Assembly: GCA_963727845.1 (NCBI GenBank)
Contig: CAVSHI010000003.1
Location: 558,001-622,000, forward strand
Reading direction: 5' to 3'
Length of the DNA: 64,000 nt
Origin: JBEKTW01 sp963727845
Lineage (GTDB): Bacteria; Bacteroidota; Ignavibacteria; UBA10030; SZUA-254
The notes under the pieces: model-generated
Told to the model about the DNA's origin: nothing
Databases searched by the model: none
What the model saw: only the letters and a program-made list of their open reading frames with translations
Shown here: positions 8,959 through 18,312 of the stretch, in pieces
Layout: each line of letters opens with the position of its first letter
Position numbering within the stretch: the first letter of the stretch is position 1
Translations under genes and position numbers: made by a program

Positions 8959-11223
8959 TTACATTCCTCGTAATACAAAGAAAATCACCATCACGCCGAC
9001 GATCACAAAAACAATATATGTTTGAACCTTGCCCGTTTGAAGTTTTCTGAACAATACTCCGAAAAATCCGGAAAACGAGGCAACCCCATTCACCAACCCG
9101 TCGACCACATACTTATCGAACCCACCGGCACCGGACCAGAAGAAGAAGAATGTGAGAAAACCTGCACAGAGGGATCCGATGGCCGGCCATATCAACGACA
9201 GCACCGTTGGCTCGTGGGGCACCATCCACTCATACGCATAGACGCTTACGACGCCGGCGACAAAAAGACCGATAAACAAAAAGAGCCTGGCGCCGAAATT
9301 CTTTTCTTTCCAATGATCGCTGTACCCAAACACAACCGCGCGTGTGCAACTCGCGCTGCCGTTGACAAGTCCGTCGATGATCGTATTGTCGAACCAGCGA
9401 AGAACCCGGGTGAGCAGCAGCGTTCCGCCCACAACCACCGCGCCGTAAAGCTCGTCGAAATACCATTTATTCAACAGGAACTTGTAAATCATCCCGAAGC
9501 GTACTGACCACGCGTCCGCGCTTATCTTCTTCCATTTGTACGTGGCAAACGCAGCCAGTATTCCGAGTCCCGCAACCGTCAGCGAAAGTCCCATCGCCGG
9601 TACGTGGGCCTGATGAACTGCTTCCTCAAACGTTTCACTGTTCGCTGCCTGAACCGACATCGGTACGACGGAGGCCGGACGCTCCATGGCGCCGAAGAAC
9701 CATCCCGAAGATGCGCCGAACGGATTGAAGGAATAGAAAGCGAAGAAACTCAGTATCGCAAAAACAATCAGCGGGATCGTCATGACGGCGGGCGACTCGC
9801 GGAGATGCTCAAACCGATGGGCGTTCTTATGTTCACCGAGGAACGTCAGGATGACAAGCCGGAACATGTAGAATGACGTGAGGCCTGCAACGAGAAATCC
9901 GATAACGGGTATCAAATAGTGGCCGGTGAGATTTCCAAACGCTAGTGTACCGGCAAGAATCTCATCTTTGCTGAGAAAACCGGACGTAAGCGGTATGCCG
10001 CTGATCGCCAGCGTGTACATGAGAAAAGCGTAAAACGTTACAGGCATTTTGCTTCTCAATCCACCCATGTTCCGGATGTCCTGCGCATCGGTCGTATGGT
10101 CATCTGCATGATGCAGAGCAGAATGCATCGCATATATGACGGAACCCGATCCGAGGAATAATCCCGCCTTGAACATCGCATGGGTGACAAGATGGAAAAA
10201 TCCGGCGGTGTACGCGCCGACACCAAGCCCCATCACCATATACCCCAACTGCGAGATCGTGGAGTAGGCGAGAACCTTCTTGATATCGTTCTGTGTTATC
10301 GCAATCGTGGCAGATATGAATGCCGTGATCGCCCCGATGTACGCAATAACCAGCAATGCATCCGCGGTCATCATGGGAAACGTTCGGGCGATAAGATAGA
10401 CGCCGGCGGCGACCATCGTCGCGGCATGGATCAACGCGCTCACAGGCGTTGGACCTTCCATTGCATCCGGCAGCCAGACGTGAAGCGGGAATTGGGCGGA
10501 TTTCCCGACAGCACCGCAGAATATCAGGATGCCGGCGGCGGTTAACCAGGCCTCGCTGCCAAAAGGTATCGTACCCGACTTCATAGCCGCGAAAATTTCC
10601 GTGAAACCGAACGTACGGAAGGTGAAATACAGGATCAGGATCCCTGAGAACATCCCGACATCGCCTATTCGATTCACTACAAACGCCTTTATGGCTGCAT
10701 CCGATGCCGATTTCTTTTCGTACCAATGACCGATCAACAGATACGAGCTTAATCCGACGAGTTCCCACCCGACGTACATCGTAAAGAAGTTGTTCGTCAG
10801 GACGATCACCAGCATCGAGAACGTGAACAGGCCCAGGTAAGCAAAGTACCGTGAATACCGCACATCGTCCTGCATATACCCGATTGAGAACAGATGCACA
10901 AGCGCGCTCACAATGCACACGACAACCATCATGATCGCCGAGAGATTGTCGATGGTTATCCCGAGGTAGACCTGGAGATGTCCGAGCAAAGGAGTGTTGC
11001 CAAAATCGATCCAGGGAAATGTCAGCGTGACCGGCTCGGGCAGCGCCGTTAACTTCGCAAACATGACGATGAGCGAGGCGGCAAGCGCCACGAAAAGGAA
11101 TCCCGTCTCCAGCCAGTCTCCCTTTCTCGGCAGCCGGTTACCAAAGAAGATCAGAATGAGAAAACCGAGAACCGGCAGGAAGAGTATCGCGAGCGAAAGC
11201 TGTATCAGAAGTTCTGGATGCAC
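8959..11223 (-). CDS. nuoL: NADH-quinone oxidoreductase subunit L
   Basis: This is the largest proton-pumping subunit of complex I, with the long lateral helix that clamps the membrane arm. The N-terminal half has VGWELVGLSSYLLIGHWYEK, SAQFPLHVWLPDAMEGPTPVSALIHAATMVAAGVYLIAR and LAYSTISQLGYMVMG. At 754 residues it is about 140 longer than the E. coli protein. The extra length is C-terminal, with FDxxxxDGLVNG occurring twice (about residues 618-628 and 697-705) and two or three further hydrophobic helices. It lies 4 bases after nuoK. Confidence 0.96.
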   Translation of the reverse strand: MHPELLIQLSLAILFLPVLGFLILIFFGNRLPRKGDWLETGFLFVALAASLIVMFAKLTALPEPVTLTFPWIDFGNTPLLGHLQVYLGITIDNLSAIMMVVVCIVSALVHLFSIGYMQDDVRYSRYFAYLGLFTFSMLVIVLTNNFFTMYVGWELVGLSSYLLIGHWYEKKSASDAAIKAFVVNRIGDVGMFSGILILYFTFRTFGFTEIFAAMKSGTIPFGSEAWLTAAGILIFCGAVGKSAQFPLHVWLPDAMEGPTPVSALIHAATMVAAGVYLIARTFPMMTADALLVIAYIGAITAFISATIAITQNDIKKVLAYSTISQLGYMVMGLGVGAYTAGFFHLVTHAMFKAGLFLGSGSVIYAMHSALHHADDHTTDAQDIRNMGGLRSKMPVTFYAFLMYTLAISGIPLTSGFLSKDEILAGTLAFGNLTGHYLIPVIGFLVAGLTSFYMFRLVILTFLGEHKNAHRFEHLRESPAVMTIPLIVFAILSFFAFYSFNPFGASSGWFFGAMERPASVVPMSVQAANSETFEEAVHQAHVPAMGLSLTVAGLGILAAFATYKWKKISADAWSVRFGMIYKFLLNKWYFDELYGAVVVGGTLLLTRVLRWFDNTIIDGLVNGSASCTRAVVFGYSDHWKEKNFGARLFLFIGLFVAGVVSVYAYEWMVPHEPTVLSLIWPAIGSLCAGFLTFFFFWSGAGGFDKYVVDGLVNGVASFSGFFGVLFRKLQTGKVQTYIVFVIVGVMVIFFVLRGM

Positions 11224-11227
11224 GGGA

Positions 11228-11542
11228 TCATTCCTTAAGTTTGCTCACTTCGTCGACATTCACCGTGTTGAACCGTTGATAGATATTCAAAACGATTGCC
11301 AATGCGATCGCGGCTTCCGCAGCAGCCAGGATAATAACGAACACCGCAATTACCTGGCCGTCGAGGTGCATTCCGCCGTACCGTGCGAAAGCGATAAAAT
11401 TTATGTTCGCCGAATTCAAAATCAATTCTATTCCCATGAGCACCATGATCGCATTGCGGCGTGTGATGACACCGTAAAGTCCGAGCGAGAAGAGAATCGC
11501 GCTGACGATGACAAAATGTGTGAGGCCGACAGGGGGTATCAT
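11228..11542 (-). CDS. nuoK: NADH-quinone oxidoreductase subunit K
   Basis: This is a small three-helix membrane subunit of complex I in the proton-transfer path. I start it at the ATG read from 11542 (MIPPVGLTHFVIVSAILFSLG), which gives 104 residues, the family's usual length. The longer frame from 11593 would add 17 unrelated residues and overlap nuoJ. The conserved Glu residues are in VLMGIELILNSANINFIAF and ILAAAEAAIALAI. Confidence 0.93.
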   Translation of the reverse strand: MIPPVGLTHFVIVSAILFSLGLYGVITRRNAIMVLMGIELILNSANINFIAFARYGGMHLDGQVIAVFVIILAAAEAAIALAIVLNIYQRFNTVNVDEVSKLKE

Positions 11543-11546
11543 ACGA

Positions 11547-12077
11547 TTATGGCTCAGGTGATATATAAGTGGATTTCTTATCCCGGCGTGCAATCATAGC
11601 CGCACCCACCAGCGCAACAAGCAGCACAATGGATGCCACTTCAAACGGCAGAGCATAGGTGGTCATAAAGAGCTCACCGAGCCCGTACGTCGTCGTTGCC
11701 ATGCTGGGCGTTTCGCGCACAGTATTCCAGTCAGTCACATAGAACACGCCGCACAGAGTTCCCGCCAGCAATGCAACGATAATGGAGGCCGGAAGCGTTT
11801 GCAGTGTGCCGGTTTTTATATCGACGTCAACGACCCTGTTAGTCAACATTACGCCGAAAATGATCAAAACGAGAATGCCGCCGACATAAATGAGAATCTG
11901 AGTAACTGCCAGGAAATCAGCACTCAGCAAAACGTAGATCCCGGCAACTCCACAAAAAGTGAAGAGAAGCGCAAAGGCTGAGTGGACGATATTCCTGGAA
12001 AAAACGACAATTGCGGCTGAAACGAGAGAAATGGCTGCAAAAAGGTAAAAGCAAATGTCGTAGAGATTGTTCATCAT
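11547..12077 (-). CDS. nuoJ: NADH-quinone oxidoreductase subunit J
   Basis: This five-helix membrane subunit of complex I has 176 residues. The NuoJ signature around FLAVTQILIYVGGILVLIIFGVMLT is clear. Its start overlaps the nuoI stop by 4 bases, and nuoK begins 4 bases after it, so translation is tightly coupled. Confidence 0.94.
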   Translation of the reverse strand: MMNNLYDICFYLFAAISLVSAAIVVFSRNIVHSAFALLFTFCGVAGIYVLLSADFLAVTQILIYVGGILVLIIFGVMLTNRVVDVDIKTGTLQTLPASIIVALLAGTLCGVFYVTDWNTVRETPSMATTTYGLGELFMTTYALPFEVASIVLLVALVGAAMIARRDKKSTYISPEP

Positions 12078-12667
12078 TGCTTCTTCGGCTCGGGTGTCGA
12101 TGATGAAGCGGCCTGCACTGGCTTTGCTGCCGGCGATGCCTGGGAAGCTGCGGCGGCCGCTTTCTTTGCCGCCTGTTCTTTGTCGTAGGCCGCCAACTTT
12201 GTCTTGGCCTCCACGACTTCCGCCGGCGTCATGGTTGAATAGTTATAAATCAGATTTGTTCTGTTGTATTCTGAAAATTCGTACACATCCGTCATCTTGA
12301 TGCATTCCGTCGGGCACGGGGGCACGCAGAGACCGCAGTAACAGCATTTGGCGATATCTATATCGAATTTCGTCACCCACAATCGTTTCTTCTGACCTGT
12401 TGACGTCGTCCCCAGATCGTCGGTCGGCAACGCCTTCACGGTCTCGATGGAAATACAGTCGACCGGACACGCCATGTCGCATTGAAAGCAGCCGATGCAG
12501 TCATCCATATTGACATACAACCGGTTACGCGCCCGCTCCGGGAGTTTCAGCCTGACATCGGGATATTGAATGGTCACCGCGGGCGTGAAAAGGTGAAGGA
12601 ATGTAACCTTCATGCCTACGAGCACCGTCCAGATCGATCTGAATATGTTTCCGAGATACTCTTTCAT
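12074..12667 (-). CDS. nuoI: NADH-quinone oxidoreductase subunit I (two 4Fe-4S clusters)
   Basis: This peripheral-arm subunit carries clusters N6a and N6b and passes electrons toward N2 in NuoB. Both ferredoxin motifs are intact: Cys57/60/63/67 (CIGCFQCDMACP) and Cys108/111/114/118 (CYCGLCVPPCP). The 197 residues include an Ala/Lys/Pro-rich C-terminal tail from about residue 155 with no catalytic motif. A 5' amphipathic segment anchors it to the membrane arm, as in the family. Confidence 0.95.
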   Translation of the reverse strand: MKEYLGNIFRSIWTVLVGMKVTFLHLFTPAVTIQYPDVRLKLPERARNRLYVNMDDCIGCFQCDMACPVDCISIETVKALPTDDLGTTSTGQKKRLWVTKFDIDIAKCCYCGLCVPPCPTECIKMTDVYEFSEYNRTNLIYNYSTMTPAEVVEAKTKLAAYDKEQAAKKAAAAASQASPAAKPVQAASSSTPEPKKQ

Positions 12668-12683
12668 CCTTCGCCTATTGCAA

Positions 12684-13703
12684 TTACATCATCAACCAGA
12701 ATCCCACACCGACGATGCAGGCAAATGCCCAGGGAGTCAACACTTTCCACGAAACGTACATCAGCTGGTCGACGCGCAGCCGGGGAAGCGTCCATCGTAA
12801 CCACATCTGGATGACGACAAAGAACATGCCTTTTGACAGGAACCAGAAGGCGCCCCACAGCGGACCGCCGAGAACATCCCCAAACGGACTATTCCATCCG
12901 CCGAGAAACAGCGTCGCTGCGATCGCCGAGACGGCAAACATATTGGCATACTCCGCCAGGAAGAACAGGGCGAATTTCATGCCGCTGTATTCCGTATGAT
13001 AACCCGCGACAAGCTCTGATTCCGCCTCGGGGATATCGAAGGGAGTGCGGTTCGTTTCAGCGAGCGATGCGACAAAATAGATTACGAATGCCACAAACGG
13101 AAAAGGAAATTTCTGGAAGACGAACCAGTGCCAGAACCATCCGGTTTGCATCCGGTTGATTTCCTGCAGATTCAAAGTGCCGGCAATCATTACAACCGTG
13201 AGAAGAGCGAGCGCCGTCGGGATTTCGTAACTCACGATCTGCGCTGCAGACCGCATCGCGCCCAGAAGCGACCACTTGTTGTTGGAAGACCAGCCCGCCA
13301 TCAGGATTCCGACAACCACGAGGGCGGATACTGCGATGACGTAGAACAATCCGATATTAATGTTGCTCCCGATGAGACCGCTGCTGAACGGAATGGCGGC
13401 AAACGCTGCATACGATCCGATGAAAACAACATACGGCGCGAGGTAGTGGAGCTTCTTGTCCGCCGCCGCCGGGACAATGTCTTCCTTCTGCATGAGCTTC
13501 AGAATGTCTGCGATGGTCTGCGCCCAGCCGTGCCAGCCGCCGGTGCGCATCGGGCCGAGTCGATCCTGCATGTGTGCGGCAAGTTTTCGCTCGAGCCATA
13601 CGGCGAAAAGAGCGTAGGGTACAATCCAGACGAGCGGCACGAGCGCTATCAGCACGTACACGAGAATATCGTTGCCAAAAATGTTCTTAAGAATCTGCTC
13701 CAT
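12684..13703 (-). CDS. nuoH: NADH-quinone oxidoreductase subunit H
   Basis: This membrane subunit joins the peripheral and membrane arms of complex I and forms part of the quinone cavity. Its 339 residues include ERKLAAHMQDRLGPMRTG after the first helix and the Glu-rich loop ETNRTPFDIPEAESELVAGYHTEYSGMKFALFFLAEY. It follows nuoD directly; nuoE, nuoF and nuoG, which lie between D and H in the 14-gene operon, are absent. Confidence 0.96.
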   Translation of the reverse strand: MEQILKNIFGNDILVYVLIALVPLVWIVPYALFAVWLERKLAAHMQDRLGPMRTGGWHGWAQTIADILKLMQKEDIVPAAADKKLHYLAPYVVFIGSYAAFAAIPFSSGLIGSNINIGLFYVIAVSALVVVGILMAGWSSNNKWSLLGAMRSAAQIVSYEIPTALALLTVVMIAGTLNLQEINRMQTGWFWHWFVFQKFPFPFVAFVIYFVASLAETNRTPFDIPEAESELVAGYHTEYSGMKFALFFLAEYANMFAVSAIAATLFLGGWNSPFGDVLGGPLWGAFWFLSKGMFFVVIQMWLRWTLPRLRVDQLMYVSWKVLTPWAFACIVGVGFWLMM

Positions 13704-13708
13704 GCAAT

Positions 13709-14875
13709 TTATCTGTCGACTTCGCCGAGAACGATATCGATACTCCCGGCAATTGCTACAACATCGGCGATCATGTAGCCTCTGCAGATTTCGGGTGTCA
13801 CGCTGAGATTCACAAATGCCGGGGAACGCGCTTTGAGGCGGTACGGGGTCGCCGAGCCGTCACTCACGACATAAAAACCAATTTCACCGCGGGGAGATTC
13901 TGACCGGACATACACATCACCCACCGGCGGGCGTATGCGCTTCGGAATAGCGGATGCTACATCCCCGTCCACGATCTGATCCAGCGCCTGCTCAATGATA
14001 TTGACACTCTGTTCCATCTCCCGCACGCGCACCATGTACCGGTCCCAGCAATCTCCAACCGTCCCCATCTCCCCTTTCCCGACCTGCACTTCCCACCTAA
14101 ACCGGTCATAGATTGAATACGGATCGTCCCGCCGTAGGTCAAAATTCACTCCTGAGCCGCGGAGCATCGGGCCGGAGCAGGCATATGCGATCGCGACATC
14201 GGGCGGAAGCACACCGACGTTCGCGGTGCGTTTCACGAAGATTTCGTTATACGTCAGGAGGTCGTTGAGCTCTTTGATATTCGGACGGAAATACTTGCAA
14301 AAATCTTTTGCCTTGTCGATGAACCCCGGCGGGAGGTCATGCGAAACACCGCCGACCCAGATATAGTTGTACAGTAACCGAGCACCGCACGTCATCTCGA
14401 ACAAATCCAGAATCCGCTCGCGGTCACGGAAACAATACAAGAACGGCGTGAACGCGCCGAGGTCCAACCCGTATGTGCCGATCGCGATGAGATGCGATGC
14501 GATACGCTGCAACTCCGCCATGATAACGCGGATGAACTCGACCCGCTCCGGGACTTTAATCCCCATGAGCTTCTCAATCGCAAGAGCATACCCGTGGTCC
14601 ATGTTCATCGCGGCGATATAATCCAACCGGTCACAGTAGGGTATGACCTGCTGGTAATTCGTCATGTGTTCGGCGTGTTTTTCGAAGCACCTGTGGAGGT
14701 ATCCGATATGGGGAATGACGTCGACGATAATTTCGCCGTCGACGATAAGTTCGAGACGCAGCACGCCGTGCGTCGACGGGTGCTGTGGTCCCATGTTGAT
14801 GACCATCTCTTCCGTGCGAAGAGCGCGTCCGGTGGAAGTTGTGAGAGGAGCTGTCAACGTTTCAGGCATGTGCAT
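13709..14875 (-). CDS. nuoD: NADH-quinone oxidoreductase subunit D
   Basis: This is the 49-kDa subunit of complex I and forms the quinone-binding site with NuoB. It has 388 residues, with GPQHPSTHG at 29-37, the His-bearing loop of the quinone site, and DRLDYIAAMNMDHGYALAIEKL further on. The C-terminus ends in the family's DIVLGEVDR. The extra 20 or so residues before the conserved start contain two adjacent ATGs (14875 and 14869), so the exact start is uncertain. Confidence 0.95.
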   Translation of the reverse strand: MHMPETLTAPLTTSTGRALRTEEMVINMGPQHPSTHGVLRLELIVDGEIIVDVIPHIGYLHRCFEKHAEHMTNYQQVIPYCDRLDYIAAMNMDHGYALAIEKLMGIKVPERVEFIRVIMAELQRIASHLIAIGTYGLDLGAFTPFLYCFRDRERILDLFEMTCGARLLYNYIWVGGVSHDLPPGFIDKAKDFCKYFRPNIKELNDLLTYNEIFVKRTANVGVLPPDVAIAYACSGPMLRGSGVNFDLRRDDPYSIYDRFRWEVQVGKGEMGTVGDCWDRYMVRVREMEQSVNIIEQALDQIVDGDVASAIPKRIRPPVGDVYVRSESPRGEIGFYVVSDGSATPYRLKARSPAFVNLSVTPEICRGYMIADVVAIAGSIDIVLGEVDR

Positions 14876-14883
14876 TCAGCGGG

Positions 14884-15363
14884 TCAGTACGGAACCTTCA
14901 TTCCCTGGTAAAACTCCGGCACTTTGAAGTCTTTTCTCAGCGGATGACCGGGATAATCCTCCGGCAACAAAATCCGTCGTAGATCGGGATGACCGGTAAA
15001 CGTAATTCCGATTAGGTCGAAGGCCTCTCGCTCGTGCCAGTTCGCCGTCGGCCAGATCGAGCTCACCGACGGTAGTTCAGCCTTGTCGGCGGGTACTTCC
15101 ACCTTGAGAGTGATCTTGTGGCGCTGAGTGATTGAGTGAAGGTTATACACCACTCCGAGTAATCCCTTGCCATTGTCCGTGCCGCTCAGGCACATCAAGA
15201 AATCAAATTGTAGCTCAGGATCATCACGGAGAAATAAAGAGACCTCGGCAAGCTTCGAAGGAGCCAGTTTCATGTATGGGTCAATCACGCCTTCGATTTT
15301 CACTTCGAGAATCGCCTCGGAAAATCTTGCTTTGAGCTTATCGGTAATCGCCTGGGGAGTCAT
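14884..15363 (-). CDS. nuoC: NADH-quinone oxidoreductase subunit C
   Basis: This is the 30-kDa peripheral subunit of complex I. The 159 residues carry the family signature EREAFDLIGITFTGHPDLRRILLPEDYPGHPLRKDF. It is separate from nuoD (8-base gap), unlike the NuoCD fusion of enterobacteria. It lies 5 bases downstream of nuoB. Confidence 0.95.
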   Translation of the reverse strand: MTPQAITDKLKARFSEAILEVKIEGVIDPYMKLAPSKLAEVSLFLRDDPELQFDFLMCLSGTDNGKGLLGVVYNLHSITQRHKITLKVEVPADKAELPSVSSIWPTANWHEREAFDLIGITFTGHPDLRRILLPEDYPGHPLRKDFKVPEFYQGMKVPY

Positions 15364-15368
15364 GCCTC

Positions 15369-15860
15369 TTACGCACTTTTCTTTACAGAACTGTGACTGC
15401 GGATTTTCCCCTGCAGCTTCATGAGCCCTTCCATGAGAGCCTCCGGTCGTGGAGGACAGCCTGGAACGTACACGTCAACCGGGATTACGCGGTCGACGCC
15501 TTTCAGAACATGATATCCGTGCTCCCAGTACGGACCGCCGCAATTTGAACAACTTCCCATGGATATAACATACCGCGGTTCCGACATCTGGTCGTATAAG
15601 CGTTTGATCCGGGAGGCCATTTTAAGGGTCACAGTCCCGGCGACAATCATCACATCGGATTGTCGTGGAGTTGCCCGGAAAAAGATCCCGAACCGGTCGA
15701 GGTCGTAATGTGATGCCCCCGTTGCCATCATTTCGATGGCACAACATGCGAGTCCGAACTGCATTCCCCACATCGATGACAGACGGGCCCAGTTCAACAA
15801 ATTGTCGAGCGATGTAACGACAACGTTGCTGTTATTGAATTGCTTATCGAGAAGTCCCAT
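15369..15860 (-). CDS. nuoB: NADH-quinone oxidoreductase subunit B (cluster N2)
   Basis: This subunit holds the terminal 4Fe-4S cluster N2 that reduces quinone. The ligands are all visible in the 163 residues: the tandem Cys39-Cys40 in GLACCAIEMM, Cys104 in GSCSNCGG and Cys135 in YVPGCPPRPEAL. It follows nuoA by 6 bases. Confidence 0.97.
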   Translation of the reverse strand: MGLLDKQFNNSNVVVTSLDNLLNWARLSSMWGMQFGLACCAIEMMATGASHYDLDRFGIFFRATPRQSDVMIVAGTVTLKMASRIKRLYDQMSEPRYVISMGSCSNCGGPYWEHGYHVLKGVDRVIPVDVYVPGCPPRPEALMEGLMKLQGKIRSHSSVKKSA

Positions 15861-15866
15861 TTTTTC

Positions 15867-16298
15867 TTAAACCGTGGCTTCTTGTGGATGCTCGTGGACG
15901 ACCGGATTCGGGGATTTCATCGTCGGAATTGTGGGAACGGGTCTGTCCCAATCCAGATCGCCCCTTGCCCACACGTATGCGTACCCAACCAGCAGGATGG
16001 CAAGGAAAATCAGCATTTCCACGAAGGCGAACATACCCAGTTTTTGAAATACAACGGCCCACGGAAAGAGGAAGACAACTTCGACGTCGAAAATCAGGAA
16101 GATAAGCGCGACAACATAGAAGCGGATGTTGAACTTCGTCAGCGCATTGCCGACAGGCTCTTCACCGCATTCGTATGTTGTTAACTTGTTGGGATACCAC
16201 CGGTGCGGGCGCAAAAGCCAAGCCGTGACCAACCCCGCGGCGACAAAGATTACACCGATAAGGAAGAAGATGAATACCCTACCAAAATCCGTGAGCAT
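15867..16298 (-). CDS. nuoA: NADH-quinone oxidoreductase subunit A
   Basis: This is the first gene of the complex I operon, a small three-helix membrane subunit (143 residues). Family marks are YECGEEPVGNA in the loop after TM1, RFYVVALIFLIFDVEVVFLFPWA, and a third helix. About 20 polar residues follow the last helix. A well-formed promoter lies about 50-80 bases upstream (16349-16377). Confidence 0.95.
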   Translation of the reverse strand: MLTDFGRVFIFFLIGVIFVAAGLVTAWLLRPHRWYPNKLTTYECGEEPVGNALTKFNIRFYVVALIFLIFDVEVVFLFPWAVVFQKLGMFAFVEMLIFLAILLVGYAYVWARGDLDWDRPVPTIPTMKSPNPVVHEHPQEATV

Positions 16299-16348
16299 TA
16301 GTCTGTGTAAATAGTCATGTATCGGCTGACAATTGAATTTCGAGTCAA

Positions 16349-16377
16349 AATATAGAAATATTCTTAAAGAAAGTCAA
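16349..16377 (-). promoter_or_regulatory. Sigma70-type promoter of the nuo operon
   Basis: On the minus strand TTGACT (16372-16377) and TATATT (16349-16354) are separated by exactly 17 bases, about 50 bases upstream of the nuoA ATG. The surrounding 128-bp gap before the cobalamin adenosyltransferase gene has no other feature. Confidence 0.7.
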
Positions 16378-16426
16378 TAATGAGCGGTGAATCGGGAACA
16401 ACGGTGATGCTCAGCGCTTCATGCGT

Positions 16427-16969
16427 TCACGGCTTCCATGTTTTTTCGTGAACATTGCCCAGGGCATTCGCCTTCCGGGCGAGAACGAACAGCAAGTCCG
16501 AAAGACGATTAAGGTACATGACCGGACGCCTTCCAATGTGCTCTTCACGCTCCAGCTTTACCGCCAGGCGCTCTGCCCGGCGGCAGATCGCCCGCGCAAA
16601 GTGCAACAATGCCGAGGTTCGGTTTCCACCGGGCAGAATGAAATTTCTCAGGGGTTTCAATGTGGGGTCAATCGCGTCGATACGATTCTCAAGTCGGGTG
16701 ACAGACGAGGCATCAATTCTCTTGATCCGTTTTCCTACGGGATCTTTCGGTGTCGCCAGGTCTGCACCAAGGGTAAAGAGGTCATTCTGGATTTCTTCGA
16801 GGATGGAATCGATGGTGCTGTTGACTTTGCCTGCCCGGACGATGCCGATAAGTGTGTTGAGCTCATCGACGGTGCCGAAGGTTTCGACTCGAAGAGCATC
16901 TTTCGGTACGCGTTTGCCTCCGAAGAGAGAAGTTTTACCGCTGTCTCCGGTCTTTGTATAGATCTTCAC
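16427..16969 (-). CDS. Cob(I)yrinic acid a,c-diamide adenosyltransferase (PduO type)
   Basis: This enzyme transfers the adenosyl group of ATP to cob(I)alamin to make adenosylcobalamin. The 180 residues start with MKIYTKTGDSGKTSLFGG, the ATP-binding glycine-rich start of PduO/MMAB enzymes. RVETFGTVDELNTLIG follows, and near residue 118 comes FILPGGNRTSALLHFARAICRRAERL. The usual SxxAAxLH reads NRTSALLH. It follows the Ycf48-like lipoprotein gene by 30 bases on the same strand. Confidence 0.93.
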   Translation of the reverse strand: MKIYTKTGDSGKTSLFGGKRVPKDALRVETFGTVDELNTLIGIVRAGKVNSTIDSILEEIQNDLFTLGADLATPKDPVGKRIKRIDASSVTRLENRIDAIDPTLKPLRNFILPGGNRTSALLHFARAICRRAERLAVKLEREEHIGRRPVMYLNRLSDLLFVLARKANALGNVHEKTWKP

Positions 16970-16999
16970 ACCCGAATCGGCCCGCCGCGCCGCGTCAAC

Positions 17000-18250
17000 C
17001 TATTGTCCAAAGCAAGCAACAAGCGAGGCAACTATACCGGCAGTCCCCACCGCTGTCGCAGTCAGGCTGTCACTGAACGAAATTCCCATGAGAGTGTTTA
17101 GTACTCCACTTGGTTGGCTCGACCAAGTCTTGCCTCCGTCAGTGGTTTGTACGACGGCACCTTTCAGACCAACTGCGATTCCGAAATTCGGACCACTATA
17201 GGCAATACTGTACAGCGTTGTCGTTGTGCCGCTCGGCTGAACGGACCACGATAACCCTGCGTTCGTCGTCCTTAGGACCGTTCCGTAAGATCCGACAGCC
17301 GTGCCATTATTGGTCCCGCTGAAATAAATGCTCAACAGAGAATTGGTCGTGACATTCATTTGTCTTACCCAACTCGCCCCCCCATCGCTCGAATATAACA
17401 TCGCTCCGGACGACCCGACGACACACCCTGCATTCTGGTCGGCAAAACCGACGGCAGAAAGATTTGTGGTAATGCCCGAGATCTGTTTAGTCCAGGTGGC
17501 TCCGGCATCGGTTGAGCGGAGAATCGTTCCCGCATACCCTACAACGATCCAGGTACCCGAGCCCACATAGCAAACTGAATACAAGGCATTGTTTGTGCCG
17601 CTCTTAGCTTTCGCCCAAGTGGTACCTCCATCAGTTGTCCGAAGAATAGTCCCGACCGCTCCGACTGCCAGGCCTGTGTCCTGGTCTGAGAATGAGATAC
17701 CATTGAGGGTATTGGCAGTCGCGCTGGAAAGCGTATCCCAGGTGTGGCCCGCATTGACGGACCGCAGGAGAGTCCCATGAGTTCCCACCGCGAATCCGAA
17801 GCTGTTACTCGTGAAGAAGATTCCGTTGAGATCGTTGATTGTTCCCGCAGAGCGGATTGCAAAAGCATCGGTAAGCGTTGTGGCACTCGCGACGTTTGAA
17901 TGCGCTGAAAGACCGGCGGCGTTAAATGCAAACACCCGGTAATAGAATGTGGTACTGCACGGGAGGCCATAATCCGAACATGTATGCACGCTCGCCTGCG
18001 TCGAATCCACGAATATGAACCGCCCGCTTGTATCGTACCGCTCAACTCTGTACCCCATGACGGACAGTGGCGCGGCCGTCCAGCTCAGATCTATTTCCGA
18101 CTGTGACACAGCAACTGCTTTCAGTCCCGTGGGCGTACCGGGTACCGCCCCTGAACCCCCTGGATTTGGGTTCTGATTCCCCGTGGGACCTTCATCGTTC
18201 TTGCAGGCCGCAAGACATAGGATCAACAAGATGAAAAGTGTTTCCCTCAT
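17000..18250 (-). CDS. Lipoprotein with fibronectin III and Ycf48-like beta-propeller repeats
   Basis: This exported protein has 416 residues. A lipoprotein signal ends in LAAC (lipidated Cys16). A Gly/Pro-rich linker is followed by a fibronectin type III domain at about 37-130 (GTPTGLKAVAVSQSEIDLSWTA). From about 135 to the end there are seven repeats of about 40 residues with the pattern 'xxLxGIxFxDxxxGxAVGxxGTILRTTDGGxTW'. That is the BNR/Ycf48 propeller pattern, seen in photosystem II assembly factors and in many secreted proteins. The fold and surface location are supported; the ligand is unknown. Confidence 0.85.
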   Translation of the reverse strand: MRETLFILLILCLAACKNDEGPTGNQNPNPGGSGAVPGTPTGLKAVAVSQSEIDLSWTAAPLSVMGYRVERYDTSGRFIFVDSTQASVHTCSDYGLPCSTTFYYRVFAFNAAGLSAHSNVASATTLTDAFAIRSAGTINDLNGIFFTSNSFGFAVGTHGTLLRSVNAGHTWDTLSSATANTLNGISFSDQDTGLAVGAVGTILRTTDGGTTWAKAKSGTNNALYSVCYVGSGTWIVVGYAGTILRSTDAGATWTKQISGITTNLSAVGFADQNAGCVVGSSGAMLYSSDGGASWVRQMNVTTNSLLSIYFSGTNNGTAVGSYGTVLRTTNAGLSWSVQPSGTTTTLYSIAYSGPNFGIAVGLKGAVVQTTDGGKTWSSQPSGVLNTLMGISFSDSLTATAVGTAGIVASLVACFGQ

Positions 18251-18312
18251 CGCCGTTTACTCCAGCTTACGTCAAGGAAGTAGAGAGTCATGCAATACGT
18301 CTCGCGAAGGGC

